Assembly: GCA_023441255.1 (NCBI GenBank)
Contig: JAEZPW010000104.1
Span: forward strand, 1-64,000
Direction: 5' to 3'
Length of the DNA stretch: 64,000 bases
DNA from: Acidobacteriota bacterium
GTDB lineage: Bacteria; Acidobacteriota; Terriglobia; Terriglobales; Acidobacteriaceae
Shown in pieces: positions 51,502 to 61,051 of this stretch (positions are counted from its first letter, which is position 1; each line of letters begins with the position of its first letter). The notes below the pieces were generated by a model, which saw only the letters and a list, made by a program, of their open reading frames with translations, did no database searches and was not told where the DNA came from. Both the position numbers and the translations under genes were made by a program.

Positions 51502-52548
51502 TTACGGTCGCGAAGAGACGAGGACGATCTTGCCTATCACGCCTCCCTTCCCTAGTAACTCGTGGGCCTGCCTGGCTTCCGGAAGGGGAAATCGGCGCGA
51601 GATGATTGGCTTAATCTTCTGCTGTTGGAGGAGGTCAAACAAGGTGGTCAAATCCTGCCGAAACCATGCCGGTTTCAATCGTTTGAGTGTCTGGATGCTG
51701 TAGGGGATCACCCGCTTTCGGCCGGGAAGAAGCCAGCTCCCGGCGATGTACAACGCGAAAATGCGGATCCCGCCAAAGCGATTACGGCGACCTGAACGGC
51801 CTGAAACCAATCGTCCGCCACTTAGCGAAGCGGTGAGGCCGTAGGCTATCACTCTCCCGCCACCGCGGAGAGCCTTTCGGGAACGCCATATGTGCGCGCC
51901 GCCGATGCCGTCAAACACTGCGTCCACGCCCTCACCGCTCAGTCGGTGAATTTCGCTTACGAAGTCCTGATCTTTGTAGTCAATCGGGATACCGCCCAGC
52001 TCGGAAACGGCCGAAGACCCTCGCGATGAACAGGTACCGTACATCTCCAGTCCGGTCAGCCGCCCGAGTTGCAATAGTGCCGAGCCGACCCCGCCCGCTG
52101 CACCATGAATCAGCACACGCTGGCCCGGTTTGACCTTGGCGGAACGATGCAGCATCTGGTAGGCAGTGATGTAGTTCAACACCAGGCTGACGGCCTCGGC
52201 GGCGTCCAACCCGATTGGCACGGTGACCAGTTCACGTTGCGGCAGGCAGACGAACTCCGCATACGCGCCGCTTATCGGCATGGCGGCAACTATCCGGCCT
52301 AGTTCGATTCCAGAGACACCTTCGCCCAGCCGATCAACCGCGCCAACCAGGTCCCAACCCGGCGTGAAGGGCACGCGCGGCGTCTCGGGATGAATGCCCT
52401 CGCGCGCCATCACGTCAGGCAAGGAGACGCCTGCGGCCAGCACTCGTACTCGCACCTCACCGCGCTTCGGCTCAGGGTACTCTTCTTCAACCACCTGCAA
52501 AGCATCGGGGCCGCCGTAGTGCGTGACGACGATTCGCGTGTGTCTCAA
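51502..52548 (-). CDS. Zinc-independent medium-chain dehydrogenase (quinone oxidoreductase-like)
   Basis: This protein of about 348 residues belongs to the MDR superfamily. The nucleotide-binding motif is HGAAGGVGSALLQLG, and AAGVSLPDVMAREG is the QOR-like substrate-side segment. The structural and catalytic zinc cysteines are absent, so NADPH quinone reductase or enoyl-reductase chemistry is more likely than alcohol oxidation. TTG 52548 begins the conserved RIVVTHYGGPDALQVVEEEYPEP, with GGGGG upstream; an ATG at 52668 would add 40 unconserved residues. It is convergent with the GlcG-like gene. Confidence 0.85.
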   Translation of the reverse strand: MRHTRIVVTHYGGPDALQVVEEEYPEPKRGEVRVRVLAAGVSLPDVMAREGIHPETPRVPFTPGWDLVGAVDRLGEGVSGIELGRIVAAMPISGAYAEFVCLPQRELVTVPIGLDAAEAVSLVLNYITAYQMLHRSAKVKPGQRVLIHGAAGGVGSALLQLGRLTGLEMYGTCSSRGSSAVSELGGIPIDYKDQDFVSEIHRLSGEGVDAVFDGIGGAHIWRSRKALRGGGRVIAYGLTASLSGGRLVSGRSGRRNRFGGIRIFALYIAGSWLLPGRKRVIPYSIQTLKRLKPAWFRQDLTTLFDLLQQQKIKPIISRRFPLPEARQAHELLGKGGVIGKIVLVSSRP

Positions 52549-52783
52549 GCGGTGAAACCCCCGCCGGGATTTGCGCCGGATTATACTCCGAGACACATCG
52601 CGCAGGTTCTGGGAGTGGGGACACGAATCATAGAAAATCGCTTCGGCAGCAAGGTCGGATTCGATCAAGACTCGGTGATGAGAGTAATCTTAACCGCCCT
52701 TGATGGGTCGTCGTGCGCTGCTCTCCTCGGGTTGGAACGAGCTCGGGGATTCGACCCTGCCGTCGAACGTCTTTCCGAAGAGG

Positions 52784-53671
52784 CTAATCTCCGCCCCCGG
52801 CAATGCCCTTATTTATGAGGATTGTTACCTCGACCCGGCGGTTCGCAGCTTTTCCGGTCTCTGTCTCGTTGGATGCTGCCGGATGTTTCTCGCTCATTGC
52901 ACCGGGGGCAACAATCCGGCCCACGGGAACGCCACAGTCCTGGATTAAGTACGAGACGACGGATTCCGCACGCTCTCGGCTGAGCACCTGATTTGCAGCG
53001 AGGTCACCAGCGGAGTCGGCGAAGCCCTTCACCTGGAGCAGATACGCTTTGTTCGTGAGGGCCTCCTGGGCAATGGCTTTAAGCTTCTGCTTCTCCTCGG
53101 CGGAAAGCGTGTAACTGCCACTGGCGAAGTACACAACCGCTTGTCCTTTAGCCTCGTACTCGCCCAATTCCTTGAAGCGCTTTGCCGTGGATTCCTCAAC
53201 TTCCTTAATGTTAGAGCTGTTGGCCGCAACCTGCTGTGCCGTAGGATTCAAACCGGCCTGGATCGCTTCCGCCAAGGCCAGATCGTCACTGTCAAACGAG
53301 ATCTCCGTCGCCGTGAAGTCGTGCTCGCGCCGTATTCCCTCGTAGCTCAACCTGAGTCCGGGAATCAGCACATCCTGCGGCATCTTCTTGGTCCGCCAAA
53401 TCCCAACTGGCTGTTCGACAATTGTGTCACTGGTGAGGAGAAGGGTCACGGGGCCGTCTGGAGTTTTGACGGTCAGCGTATCTCCCGAACGGAAGGTGAT
53501 CACTCCCTTGCCGTTGACCTTCTCATCGTTTTTCGCTTCCGCGTTGTTCTTGGTTTGCGCGTTCTCGTGTTTGCTCTTGTGCTCTTTTGGTGCGCCGCCT
53601 AGTGCCGCACCAACGCACACGAGACACACTACAAGGATGCTCGCTCCGATCCCAATTCTTCTGCACATCAT
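52784..53671 (-). CDS. OmpA-family protein with N-terminal beta domain
   Basis: This 295-residue exported protein has a signal peptide (IGASILVVCLVCVGAALGG). A charged linker leads to a small beta domain (KGVITFRSGDTLTVKTPDGPVTLLL) that resembles DUF5666-like folds. The OmpA-C peptidoglycan-binding domain covers about residues 175-290 (VYFASGSYTLS, GFADSAGD, LSRERAESVVSYLI). ATG 53671 has AAGGAG upstream; the longer frame from 53782 is less likely. It probably sits in the periplasm bound to the cell wall. Confidence 0.85.
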   Translation of the reverse strand: MMCRRIGIGASILVVCLVCVGAALGGAPKEHKSKHENAQTKNNAEAKNDEKVNGKGVITFRSGDTLTVKTPDGPVTLLLTSDTIVEQPVGIWRTKKMPQDVLIPGLRLSYEGIRREHDFTATEISFDSDDLALAEAIQAGLNPTAQQVAANSSNIKEVEESTAKRFKELGEYEAKGQAVVYFASGSYTLSAEEKQKLKAIAQEALTNKAYLLQVKGFADSAGDLAANQVLSRERAESVVSYLIQDCGVPVGRIVAPGAMSEKHPAASNETETGKAANRRVEVTILINKGIAGGGD

Positions 53672-54117
53672 AGGTGGCTGCTCCTTAGCAATGCGATGCC
53701 GCTTCATCTCCAGCCGACGATTACGGGGACCACCGGAAGTAGTAGAGCGTATAGCGAATTCCTGAAGGGTGCGAATAGGCAAAAGTCATAGTTGCGAGTT
53801 GCCAAAGATTTGTACGAGCGCGACGGTTGAAGCTCTCTATGATCTGCTTTTCGCGGGTGAGAGCTGCGCTGGAGTCCGGGCAGTGCTTTATGTAAGTTCT
53901 AGTAACAGTGCCAGTGCGCGCTATTCACAGTTTCGTAGTAAACATTCGTCGTACGAAACTCCGCGTTAGCTCAGAAATAGTGAGGGACGACAACCACTAG
54001 AGTAGCTGGAATGCGACCTACAGGGCCGTTGACATCGCGACGGCTGCTTTCGGCTTCAGGACCGATCGTTCAAGTGGGGCTCCAACTCCTCAGATTCAGC
54101 GTCATCAGGAGAACCAG
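53672..54117. other. Divergent intergenic region
   Basis: This 446-bp region separates the leftward OmpA gene from the rightward dehydrogenase gene. It is richer in AT than the flanks. No gene, repeat or clear promoter could be identified; GGAG at 54109-54112 serves the right-hand gene. Confidence 0.4.
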
Positions 54118-55167
54118 ATGAAAGCGATCACCGTGGCGCCTAACTGTGCTGGCAGCACGTATCTCGAGGAGATTCCGGAACCAGACAGTCGCGACGGCTC
54201 ACTTCTCGTGGAGTGCGTGGCGGTGGGAGTTTGCGGTACCGACATTGAGATCGTGGACGGCAGATATGGGTGGGCTCCTCCGAACAAGAACCGACTGGTC
54301 CTTGGCCACGAGTCCCTCGGTCGCGTTTTGCAACCCGACGTATCGGGCCAGTTCAGGCAGGGTGATCTTGTCGTGGGCATCGTCCGCCGCCCTGATCCTG
54401 TTCCCTGTCCGAGTTGCGCCGTGGGAGAGTGGGACATGTGCCGCAACGGCCAGTATCGGGAAAGGGGCATCAAGCAGATTGATGGCTTCATGTCAGAACG
54501 CTGGCGAATTGAACCTGAATACACCATCAAGGTCCACGATTCTTTGGGATTGCTCGGCGTCTTGCTCGAGCCTGCCACGGTAGTGACCAAAGCATGGGAA
54601 GCAGTTCGCTCGGTCGGCCAGCGTTCGTTTTGGGAGCCACGAACAGCATTAATAACAGGCGCCGGACCGATCGGTCTGCTGGCAGCTCTTTTGGGCAAGC
54701 AGCGTGGCCTTGATGTTCATGTACTGGATCGTGTCAGTTCGGGACCTAAACCAGAACTGGTCCATTCTCTGGGCGCGACCTACCACACGGGAACGGTGTC
54801 AACCCTTGCACTCGCGCCGGATGTGATTATCGAGTGCACGGGGGCAGGGCAAGTCATAGCTGACTGTATTCAACACGTGGCATCCGGCGGAGTAGTTTGC
54901 CTGACCGGAGTTGGGAGCGGTGGGCGTACCAGCGGACTCTCTACCGCCGACGTAGCGACGGAAGTCGTGCTGAACAATAAGATCGTTGTGGGCACCGTCA
55001 ACGCAAACAGGCGCCACTGGTACCAGGCCGGCGAGGCACTTGCCCGCGCCGATCACTGCTGGCTGTCACAACTAATCTCGCGATGCGAAATCCCGGAGAA
55101 CTTCGGCCAAGCCCTACAGCGAAGACCAGATGACATAAAGGTCGTCATTCGATTCGCTGAGGCATAA
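54118..55167 (+). CDS. Zinc-dependent glucose-dehydrogenase-like MDR enzyme
   Basis: This 349-residue NAD(P)-dependent enzyme resembles archaeal-type glucose 1-dehydrogenase. The catalytic zinc site is Cys39 with His-Glu in LVLGHESLGRV. The structural-zinc region has CPSCAVGEWDMC (only three Cys are obvious). The C-terminal part has the Rossmann motif GAGPIGLLAA. NANRRHWYQAGEAL matches the glucose dehydrogenase C-terminus. GGAG lies upstream of ATG 54118. There is no adjacent gluconate pathway gene. Confidence 0.88.
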   Translation: MKAITVAPNCAGSTYLEEIPEPDSRDGSLLVECVAVGVCGTDIEIVDGRYGWAPPNKNRLVLGHESLGRVLQPDVSGQFRQGDLVVGIVRRPDPVPCPSCAVGEWDMCRNGQYRERGIKQIDGFMSERWRIEPEYTIKVHDSLGLLGVLLEPATVVTKAWEAVRSVGQRSFWEPRTALITGAGPIGLLAALLGKQRGLDVHVLDRVSSGPKPELVHSLGATYHTGTVSTLALAPDVIIECTGAGQVIADCIQHVASGGVVCLTGVGSGGRTSGLSTADVATEVVLNNKIVVGTVNANRRHWYQAGEALARADHCWLSQLISRCEIPENFGQALQRRPDDIKVVIRFAEA

Positions 55168-55374
55168 CCCTGCGTAATCTGCCTCGGATCTCCATCCCCG
55201 CGACAATCGTCCAGACCGCCCATTGTGCCGCGGAGTCCGCAGTGAAGTGTCGGGGCTAATCGATGAAAAAGACCTAGGAATTATGGCAGTTGAGTCAGAC
55301 CAGCATGGATGTTAGGAACGAGTGATCGCGCTCGACCAGAACTTCCAATCTGCTGAAAGCCACTGGAGTAACCA

Positions 55375-56220
55375 ATGCAGGAATCAACTCCGAGGATAAG
55401 ATCCGGCTGTTTATCGGCATTCATTCTGGCTCTGCTGGTCATTTCACCTGCTCGCCCTTTGGCACAGGCACAGACTCCCGTCGAAAGAGCATGGAGCGTG
55501 TTGGAAGCAGGACTGAGCAACAAGAAGAGCGAGGAGCGTGCCGTCGCTGTTCGCTCTCTCGGCCTGTTGCAAAACGACGACAAAGGACAGCAGTTGGCGA
55601 TCAACGCACTGGGGGACCATAAGGCCGAGGTTAGGATCGCCGCAGCCGACGCTCTCGGCCAGATGCAGGCGAAGTCCTCTGTGTAAAGATTGGGCGAGAT
55701 CATTCCGGGAGAACAAAAACACGTCCGCGTGGTCCTGGCGTGCGCCCATTCCATGATCCAACTCGGCGACAAACGCGGCTACGCTGTGTACTACGCCGTG
55801 TTGACCGGACAGAAAAAAAAGGGCGGCGCATTGCGCGACGTGCAGAAGAGAATGTTGCAGCAGCTGTTCCAGGATCCGAAGAAGATGGCAATCGGTTTCC
55901 TGCCATTCGGCGGCACGGCGTACAGCGCGTATCAGAATTTTCACCGGGACGATGACTCGCCGGTGCGAGCTGCGGCCGCTAAAGAGCTGACAAAAGACCC
56001 GGACACAAAAACTGAGACTGCCCTTGTCAATGCGACTTCTGATAAGAGCTGGGCGCTTCGAATGTCAGCGCTGGAATCGCTCGCGCATCGCGAGAATCCC
56101 AAAGTGATTGCGCACATCGAGCAGAGACTTAAAGATAAGAAACACGGGGTTCGCTACACCGCAGCGGGAGCCATCATTCACCTCAGCAGTGTAGAAGCCG
56201 CTGCAGTCGCGAAAAGGTGA
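55375..56220 (+). pseudogene. Secreted HEAT-repeat protein gene split by an in-frame stop
   Basis: The first part (55375-55683) has a signal peptide (LSAFILALLVISPARPLAQAQ) and a HEAT/PBS repeat (SEERAVAVRSLGLLQND ... AEVRIAAADALGQMQAKSSV). TAA at 55684-55686 stops it. The same frame resumes at once (RLGEIIPGEQKHVRVVLACAHSMIQLGDK) and continues with more repeats to 56220. In a repeat of this kind residues at the stop would be expected to be something like PKL, so a point mutation is likely rather than two genes. The protein would be a periplasmic scaffold. A sequencing error or stop readthrough are alternatives. Confidence 0.75.
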
Positions 56221-56245
56221 CATACATTTCGCAAGCGACCTTCAT

Positions 56246-56770
56246 CTACGTTGAGCTGCCAACTAGGACGATCCCTGTCGGGTTCGAAGCGCCGCACCCT
56301 TCATCGGGAAGATTGGGAGAGACTGGGAGGGGCACACAAGTTGCACTGCGCGAAATCAAGAACCTACGACCGACATACTGCTCGCCACGGAGCGCGCTGA
56401 GTACCGCAGCAGCTAGCTCGGCCGTGACATCCGCTTTGCAGACGTACCCTACCGCCCCTATCCGGAGCAGGCACTCAACGATGTGGATGGAGGATTCCTG
56501 ACTGACGAACAGAATCTTAACTTCTGAAGAGAGTTCCCATATCCGCCTTGCGGCATCAATTCCATCTAGAGTCGGCAGAGCCATGTCCATCAAGATCAGG
56601 TCTGGCCTGAGTTCTGCTGATTTCTGAACGGCCTCCAGTCCATCTGAGGCCTGACCGACTACTTGGCAACCGGGCATGTTCCCAATAATTGAACATAGCT
56701 CCTGCCTTATAGGTACGAAGTCGTCCACGACGAGAATGCTTGCTGCATGATCGGTGTGCCCGGGGCCCAT
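56246..56770 (-). CDS. Receiver-domain response regulator (NarL/FixJ-like, no DNA-binding domain)
   Basis: This 174-residue protein has a receiver domain at about 10-125: Asp pair in VVDDF, phosphoacceptor in LILMDMALP, KADVTAE near the conserved Lys. The style is that of NarL/LuxR regulators (DGLEAVQKSAELRPDLILMDM), but the helix-turn-helix that should follow is replaced by a 45-residue unstructured tail (CVPLPVSPNLPDEGCGASN). It may be truncated by mutation or act as a phosphate sink. Convergent with the HEAT gene. Confidence 0.85.
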   Translation of the reverse strand: MGPGHTDHAASILVVDDFVPIRQELCSIIGNMPGCQVVGQASDGLEAVQKSAELRPDLILMDMALPTLDGIDAARRIWELSSEVKILFVSQESSIHIVECLLRIGAVGYVCKADVTAELAAAVLSALRGEQYVGRRFLISRSATCVPLPVSPNLPDEGCGASNPTGIVLVGSST

Positions 56771-56997
56771 GGAATGTCCTCCAGCTACACTCGATTCTGA
56801 ACCGCTAGTTGTAGTGTTGGTACTCGCAAAAATACTAGTCGCATGTAGCGCAAATAGACGGCATTAACAGGGGAATATCGCGTTCGGGTAAACGAGGGCG
56901 GCGAGCCCGGATTATCTCTGGTGCCACCAGGTCTGTGGGAAAGTCGAATGAGAGCCGGACTATAAGATCTGCTAGAAGACAACTCCCGACGCGTCGG

Positions 56998-57756
56998 CTA
57001 TGCAGTCCGCCTCTCTCGCTCTTGACTGGGGAGAGATTCTTCAGCTCGCCGGGTGGTAATCACCTCGGCAGGCATACGGATCATGGTGTAGATACCCGCG
57101 GCCAACATAGCTCCGATTACAGGCGCAACAATGAAAAGCCAGAGCTGACTGATCGCCCAGCCGCCCACAAAAAGCGCTGGCCCAATGCTGCGTGCCGGGT
57201 TGACAGAAGTATTCGTAATCGGAATCCCGACGAGGTGAATGAGAGTCAGCATCAACCCAATCGCAAGACCGGCAAATCCGACCGGCGCCTTCACGTCTGT
57301 GGCACCTAGAACGGTAATAACCAGGAACAGCGTGAGGATGACCTCGGAAATGAACGCCGCACCCAACGAGTAGCCGCTGGGAGAATGTGAGCCGAAGCCG
57401 TTCGCGCCGAGGCCTTCAGCCAGGTTGTAACCACCTGCTGCGCCCCGGGCAATAAGCAGAATCAAGCCTGCGGCGATAATGGCACCTACAATTTGCGCCA
57501 CAATGTACGCTATCGCGTCCCTGGTGCTTATTTTTCTGACAAGCAGAATTCCTACGGTGACAGCAGGATTGATGTGACAACCCGAGATCGGCCCAATCGT
57601 GTAGACCATCGCCAGCAGCGCCAGGCCGAACGCGAGAGCGACGCCAACGTGGAATTCCTGAATCTTGCTCCCTGCAAGCACGGCACTGCCCACTCCGCCG
57701 AAAACCAGACAGAACGTACCAAAACACTCGGCCCCAACTCGATTCTTAAGATTCAT
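56998..57756 (-). CDS. aqpZ: Aquaporin (MIP family, AqpZ-like)
   Basis: This 252-residue water channel of the inner membrane has six helices and the two NPA boxes, GCHINPAVT and SVNPARSIGPA. The selectivity-filter residues fit AqpZ-type channels, with Arg after the second NPA. The C-terminal 20 residues are charged. It stands alone with about 230 bp on each side. Confidence 0.95.
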   Translation of the reverse strand: MNLKNRVGAECFGTFCLVFGGVGSAVLAGSKIQEFHVGVALAFGLALLAMVYTIGPISGCHINPAVTVGILLVRKISTRDAIAYIVAQIVGAIIAAGLILLIARGAAGGYNLAEGLGANGFGSHSPSGYSLGAAFISEVILTLFLVITVLGATDVKAPVGFAGLAIGLMLTLIHLVGIPITNTSVNPARSIGPALFVGGWAISQLWLFIVAPVIGAMLAAGIYTMIRMPAEVITTRRAEESLPSQERERRTA

Positions 57757-57991
57757 GACCCACCTATCACGAGCGAATGCTCAGTTATGTTTCCGCTCCT
57801 TACGTGCATCTCGCCGTCACGTCGCCAGGCTGAATCAACCCGTTCATCAGCGTTCTGATGTGAGCCTCAACGCTGTGTTTGTGCACCGACGAGCGAAGAA
57901 CGCTCGCCGTTCTATCATCCATTCCGACTGGGCTCAACTGTGAAAATTAGGAGCTTTCGGTTCGCGATCACGGGAAGAAGCGACACGGAAT

Positions 57992-59425
57992 TCAGTGCTT
58001 CTGAACTTTAGAAATTCGTTCTGCGATTCCTAGGGTGTTCAGGATTTCGGGTGAGGCCTCGTCCGTTGCTAATGGTTCGTGGCAAGTATTGCAATCTTGA
58101 GTGATGGTCCTGCCATCGGCCGCCATGTGCGCACCGTCGTGACACCGAAAGCATCCAGGGAAATCCGTATGTCCCAGATTGTTCGGATAGGTGCCCCACG
58201 TTAGCTTCAGCTCCGGTGAGACGTTGCGTCTATAGATCGCAAGTACCGCCTGGGCTGCCTGGTCAATGTCTTGAGAGCGCTTTGTATAGAGGTCCGGGTA
58301 GTTGTTCTGATAAAACCCAACAATGGAACGCGGCAATTTGTCGATTGCTTCCTGGGTCGTGCTGTAGTTTGCCTTAAGGGCTTGTACACCTTCCTTCTTG
58401 ATATAGGGCAGAGTGACAACAATGTTGCCCTGGGCCAACGCTTTGTCCATGGCGCGTTCAGGCGGCTCAAACGTGTGCGTGGGGCGATTGTGACAGTCCA
58501 CGCACTGCATGTCGTATTGCGGCAGAGGGGCGGCAGGATCCTGCGCACTGGAGGTAACAAAGGTGTGAGTATCCCCAGTGGTCGTGTTTCGGTATTCCAC
58601 CGACGGAATGGTTTGGCGGGCTGGGTCCGCCGCTGCGAAACGGATATGAATCCCTGGGCCGAAGTGCGCTCCATGAATGCCAGCGATCTTGTTTCCACCG
58701 ATCATCATCATCAACACAGTTTGCGTGCGCGTGTTGGCCTCGTCCTCGGCGTACTTATTGATCACACGCAGAGTTACGCCTCCGAACTTCTGCGGCCAGT
58801 GGCAGTTCTCGCAAGTCTGTGTCGCGGGGACGAGTCGATTGCTTTCGATCGCCGAAGGTATCGGCCGCCGGTATGTGCCTAGTGCCGTTTCGACGAGCTG
58901 ACGAAGACCTGCAGTTTTACTGCTGACCCATCCTGCTGCGCCGGGAGCTACATGACACTCGACACATTCGACCCTGGAATGCGGCGAGTTTTGATACGCT
59001 GCGAATTGCGGGCTCATCGTATGACACGTCGCTCCGCAGAATTGTGGCGTCTCCATGTGATGGACAGCACGATATGTGATCTGTGTACCAACGATCACGT
59101 TCAACAAAGTCGTAATGCCAAGAAACCACGCAACACGCTGCAGAGCACCTTTGCGATCGAACGTGTCTTCGGATAGCCCTTTGCGAATCTGGCGTTTGCC
59201 TAGATAAATTCCTATCGGAATGAGAGCCAACCCAGTGAAGAACACTATCGGCAGAATCAGAAAAACTATGATCCCGATGTAGGGATTAGAGGCGTGGCCA
59301 CGAATCTGCAGCGGCAATACAAAGAGCCAGGATAGTAAAGCCGTTGCTAGAAGTCCTCCGCCCAGAAGACTGAGCCAATGTCGGGTCAGCAGGAACCAGA
59401 CCGGTCGGTTGCTCGTAGCATTCAT
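57992..59425 (-). CDS. Six-heme membrane-anchored c-type cytochrome (NapC/NirT-like)
   Basis: This 477-residue protein has two N-terminal hydrophobic segments (LLGGGLLATALLSWLFVLPL and IGIIVFLILPIVFFTGLALI) and then a third before the heme region. Six CxxCH-type sites are visible: CGATCH, CVECH, CENCH, CVDCH, CFRCH and CNTCH (the first as CxxxCH). The N-terminal heme part resembles NapC/NirT quinol dehydrogenases. It probably takes electrons from quinol to a periplasmic acceptor. ATG 59425 is preferred over a TTG at 59452. A 20-bp stretch near 58190 matches one arm of a dispersed repeat. It is divergent from the ferric-reductase-like gene. Confidence 0.88.
   Translation of the reverse strand: MNATSNRPVWFLLTRHWLSLLGGGLLATALLSWLFVLPLQIRGHASNPYIGIIVFLILPIVFFTGLALIPIGIYLGKRQIRKGLSEDTFDRKGALQRVAWFLGITTLLNVIVGTQITYRAVHHMETPQFCGATCHTMSPQFAAYQNSPHSRVECVECHVAPGAAGWVSSKTAGLRQLVETALGTYRRPIPSAIESNRLVPATQTCENCHWPQKFGGVTLRVINKYAEDEANTRTQTVLMMMIGGNKIAGIHGAHFGPGIHIRFAAADPARQTIPSVEYRNTTTGDTHTFVTSSAQDPAAPLPQYDMQCVDCHNRPTHTFEPPERAMDKALAQGNIVVTLPYIKKEGVQALKANYSTTQEAIDKLPRSIVGFYQNNYPDLYTKRSQDIDQAAQAVLAIYRRNVSPELKLTWGTYPNNLGHTDFPGCFRCHDGAHMAADGRTITQDCNTCHEPLATDEASPEILNTLGIAERISKVQKH
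58190..58210. repeat. Fragment of the CCCCACGTTAGCTTC repeat inside the cytochrome gene
   Basis: GGTGCCCCACGTTAGCTTC is identical over 15 bases to the repeat at 18249 and carries the GGTGCC end of the reverse copy. The second arm is missing. It is read in frame on the minus strand as KLTWGTY. Confidence 0.4.
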
Positions 59426-59720
59426 GGAATCAGCTCGGGGGCGCTTCTTCAAAATGTTAAAGGGGGGCCTTGGTCTTCTGATACTGGAAGAACTGACAGT
59501 TCAGTCCCATTTCGATTTCACTGCTGATTGTGTGGTGTGGCCACCACACGCATACCTGTAGCAGGGGCAGAGACTACTCGGTCCTAGCGAAGCCCTGGGT
59601 CGCCGCCATAACGCCAGCCGAGAGACACGCGATATCTTTCACGTCCAGTCTCCTATGTGCATCATAGTTGAACGTCGCAGTCTACATTGGGCGAGCTAGC
59701 GCATTCGAGGGCTTGCATCC

Positions 59721-61040
59721 ATGCTTCCATACCTTGCGCGCAGGGTCCTCTGGCTCACCGTTTACTTACTGTTCGTTTTGGCTCCGGTATGGGCGCTGTT
59801 GATGGGCGACCTGCCTCCGGCGCGCGATTTCTGGACTGAGTTCTCGGCCGCGATTGCTTATGTAGGTCTGGCGATGATGGGACTGCAGTTCGGCCTCACT
59901 GCGCGCTTCCGCTACGTCACCGAACCGTGGGGCGAGGACGTTATCTATCACTTTCACCGTCTGCTTTCGATGGTTGCGCTAGGGCTGGTTATCGCGCACC
60001 CGGTAATCCTTTTCATACTTCACCCAGCCATGCTGCATCTGCTCAAATTCTGGGAGGCTCCTCCCGTTGCACGCTGGGCTTCCTTGTCCACCTATTCACT
60101 GATTGCACTTGTTGTGCTGTCGCTCTGGCGGGTGCAGTTGAGGATCCGCTACGAAATATGGCATTTCACGCACATTCTGCTCGCGGTGATCGCAGTTGTC
60201 GCGGGCATTTTTCACATGATCGGGTGGGGTTATTACCTCGGGGATCCGCGCAAGCGAGTTTTGTGGATAGTGTTACCTATCTTCTGGATCGCCCTGCTGC
60301 TCTACGTGCGTATTGTCAAGCCGCTGTTCATACTGCGCCGGCCATACATGGTTAACGAGGTTCGCACGGAGCGTGGTAACAGCTGGACACTCGTGATGCA
60401 GCCGCACCGTCACCCGGGGTTCCGGTTCACACCAGGGCAGTTTGGCTGGCTGACGATTTGGGGTGGGCCGTTCAAGATCACCGGCCATCCCTTCTCCTTC
60501 TCATCCAGCGCCGAAGTCACCGACGGACACGTCGAGATGACGATCAGAAATTTGGGCGACCTGACGAGCAGAATTCATGAAGTGCCCGTGGGCCGGCGCG
60601 TCTACATCGACGGTCCCTACGGGGCCTTCACGATCGGGAACCCCGCTGACATGCACGTGCTGATCGCGGGCGGCATCGGCATCACGCCCATGATGAGCAT
60701 GATTCGCACGCTCGCCGACCGCCGCGACAAGCGCCCGGTGATCCTGATCTATGGCAGCATGGACTGGGAATCAATCACGTTCCGGGAAGAACTCGAAGAA
60801 CTTCGTTCGCGTCTCGACCTTAAAGTCGTTTATGTGCTGTTGAATCCGCCGGCGGGCTGGAAGGGAGAGAAGGGCTACATCAATGCCGAGATCATGAAGC
60901 GCCATTTGCCGCCTTCTTATCGAGACCACGAGTACTTCATCTGCGGCCCGAACCCTATGATGGATGCGGTTGAAAAGGCACTCAGCGAACTACACGTACC
61001 GACGTCGAAGTACCATTCCGAGCGGTATAGTTTCGTATAG
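59721..61040 (+). CDS. Ferric-reductase-like transmembrane flavoprotein
   Basis: This 439-residue membrane oxidoreductase has an N-terminal six-helix ferric-reductase-like domain. Histidines that may bind b-hemes are in VIYHFHRLLSMVALGLVIAHP and IWHFTHILLAVIAVVAGIFH. The C-terminal half is a ferredoxin-NADP-reductase-like unit: FAD motif HPFSFSSSAE, NAD motif IAGGIGITPMMSMI and CGPNPMMDAVE. It would move electrons from NAD(P)H across the membrane, as in NOX/FRE proteins. A 31-residue membrane protein follows 11 bp later. Confidence 0.92.
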   Translation: MLPYLARRVLWLTVYLLFVLAPVWALLMGDLPPARDFWTEFSAAIAYVGLAMMGLQFGLTARFRYVTEPWGEDVIYHFHRLLSMVALGLVIAHPVILFILHPAMLHLLKFWEAPPVARWASLSTYSLIALVVLSLWRVQLRIRYEIWHFTHILLAVIAVVAGIFHMIGWGYYLGDPRKRVLWIVLPIFWIALLLYVRIVKPLFILRRPYMVNEVRTERGNSWTLVMQPHRHPGFRFTPGQFGWLTIWGGPFKITGHPFSFSSSAEVTDGHVEMTIRNLGDLTSRIHEVPVGRRVYIDGPYGAFTIGNPADMHVLIAGGIGITPMMSMIRTLADRRDKRPVILIYGSMDWESITFREELEELRSRLDLKVVYVLLNPPAGWKGEKGYINAEIMKRHLPPSYRDHEYFICGPNPMMDAVEKALSELHVPTSKYHSERYSFV

Positions 61041-61051
61041 GGGAGGCCGCA

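Noticed and set aside
52784..53782. Longer start for the OmpA-family gene
   Set aside because: The 37 extra residues would hide the signal peptide, whereas ATG 53671 has a good AAGGAG and a signal peptide directly after it.
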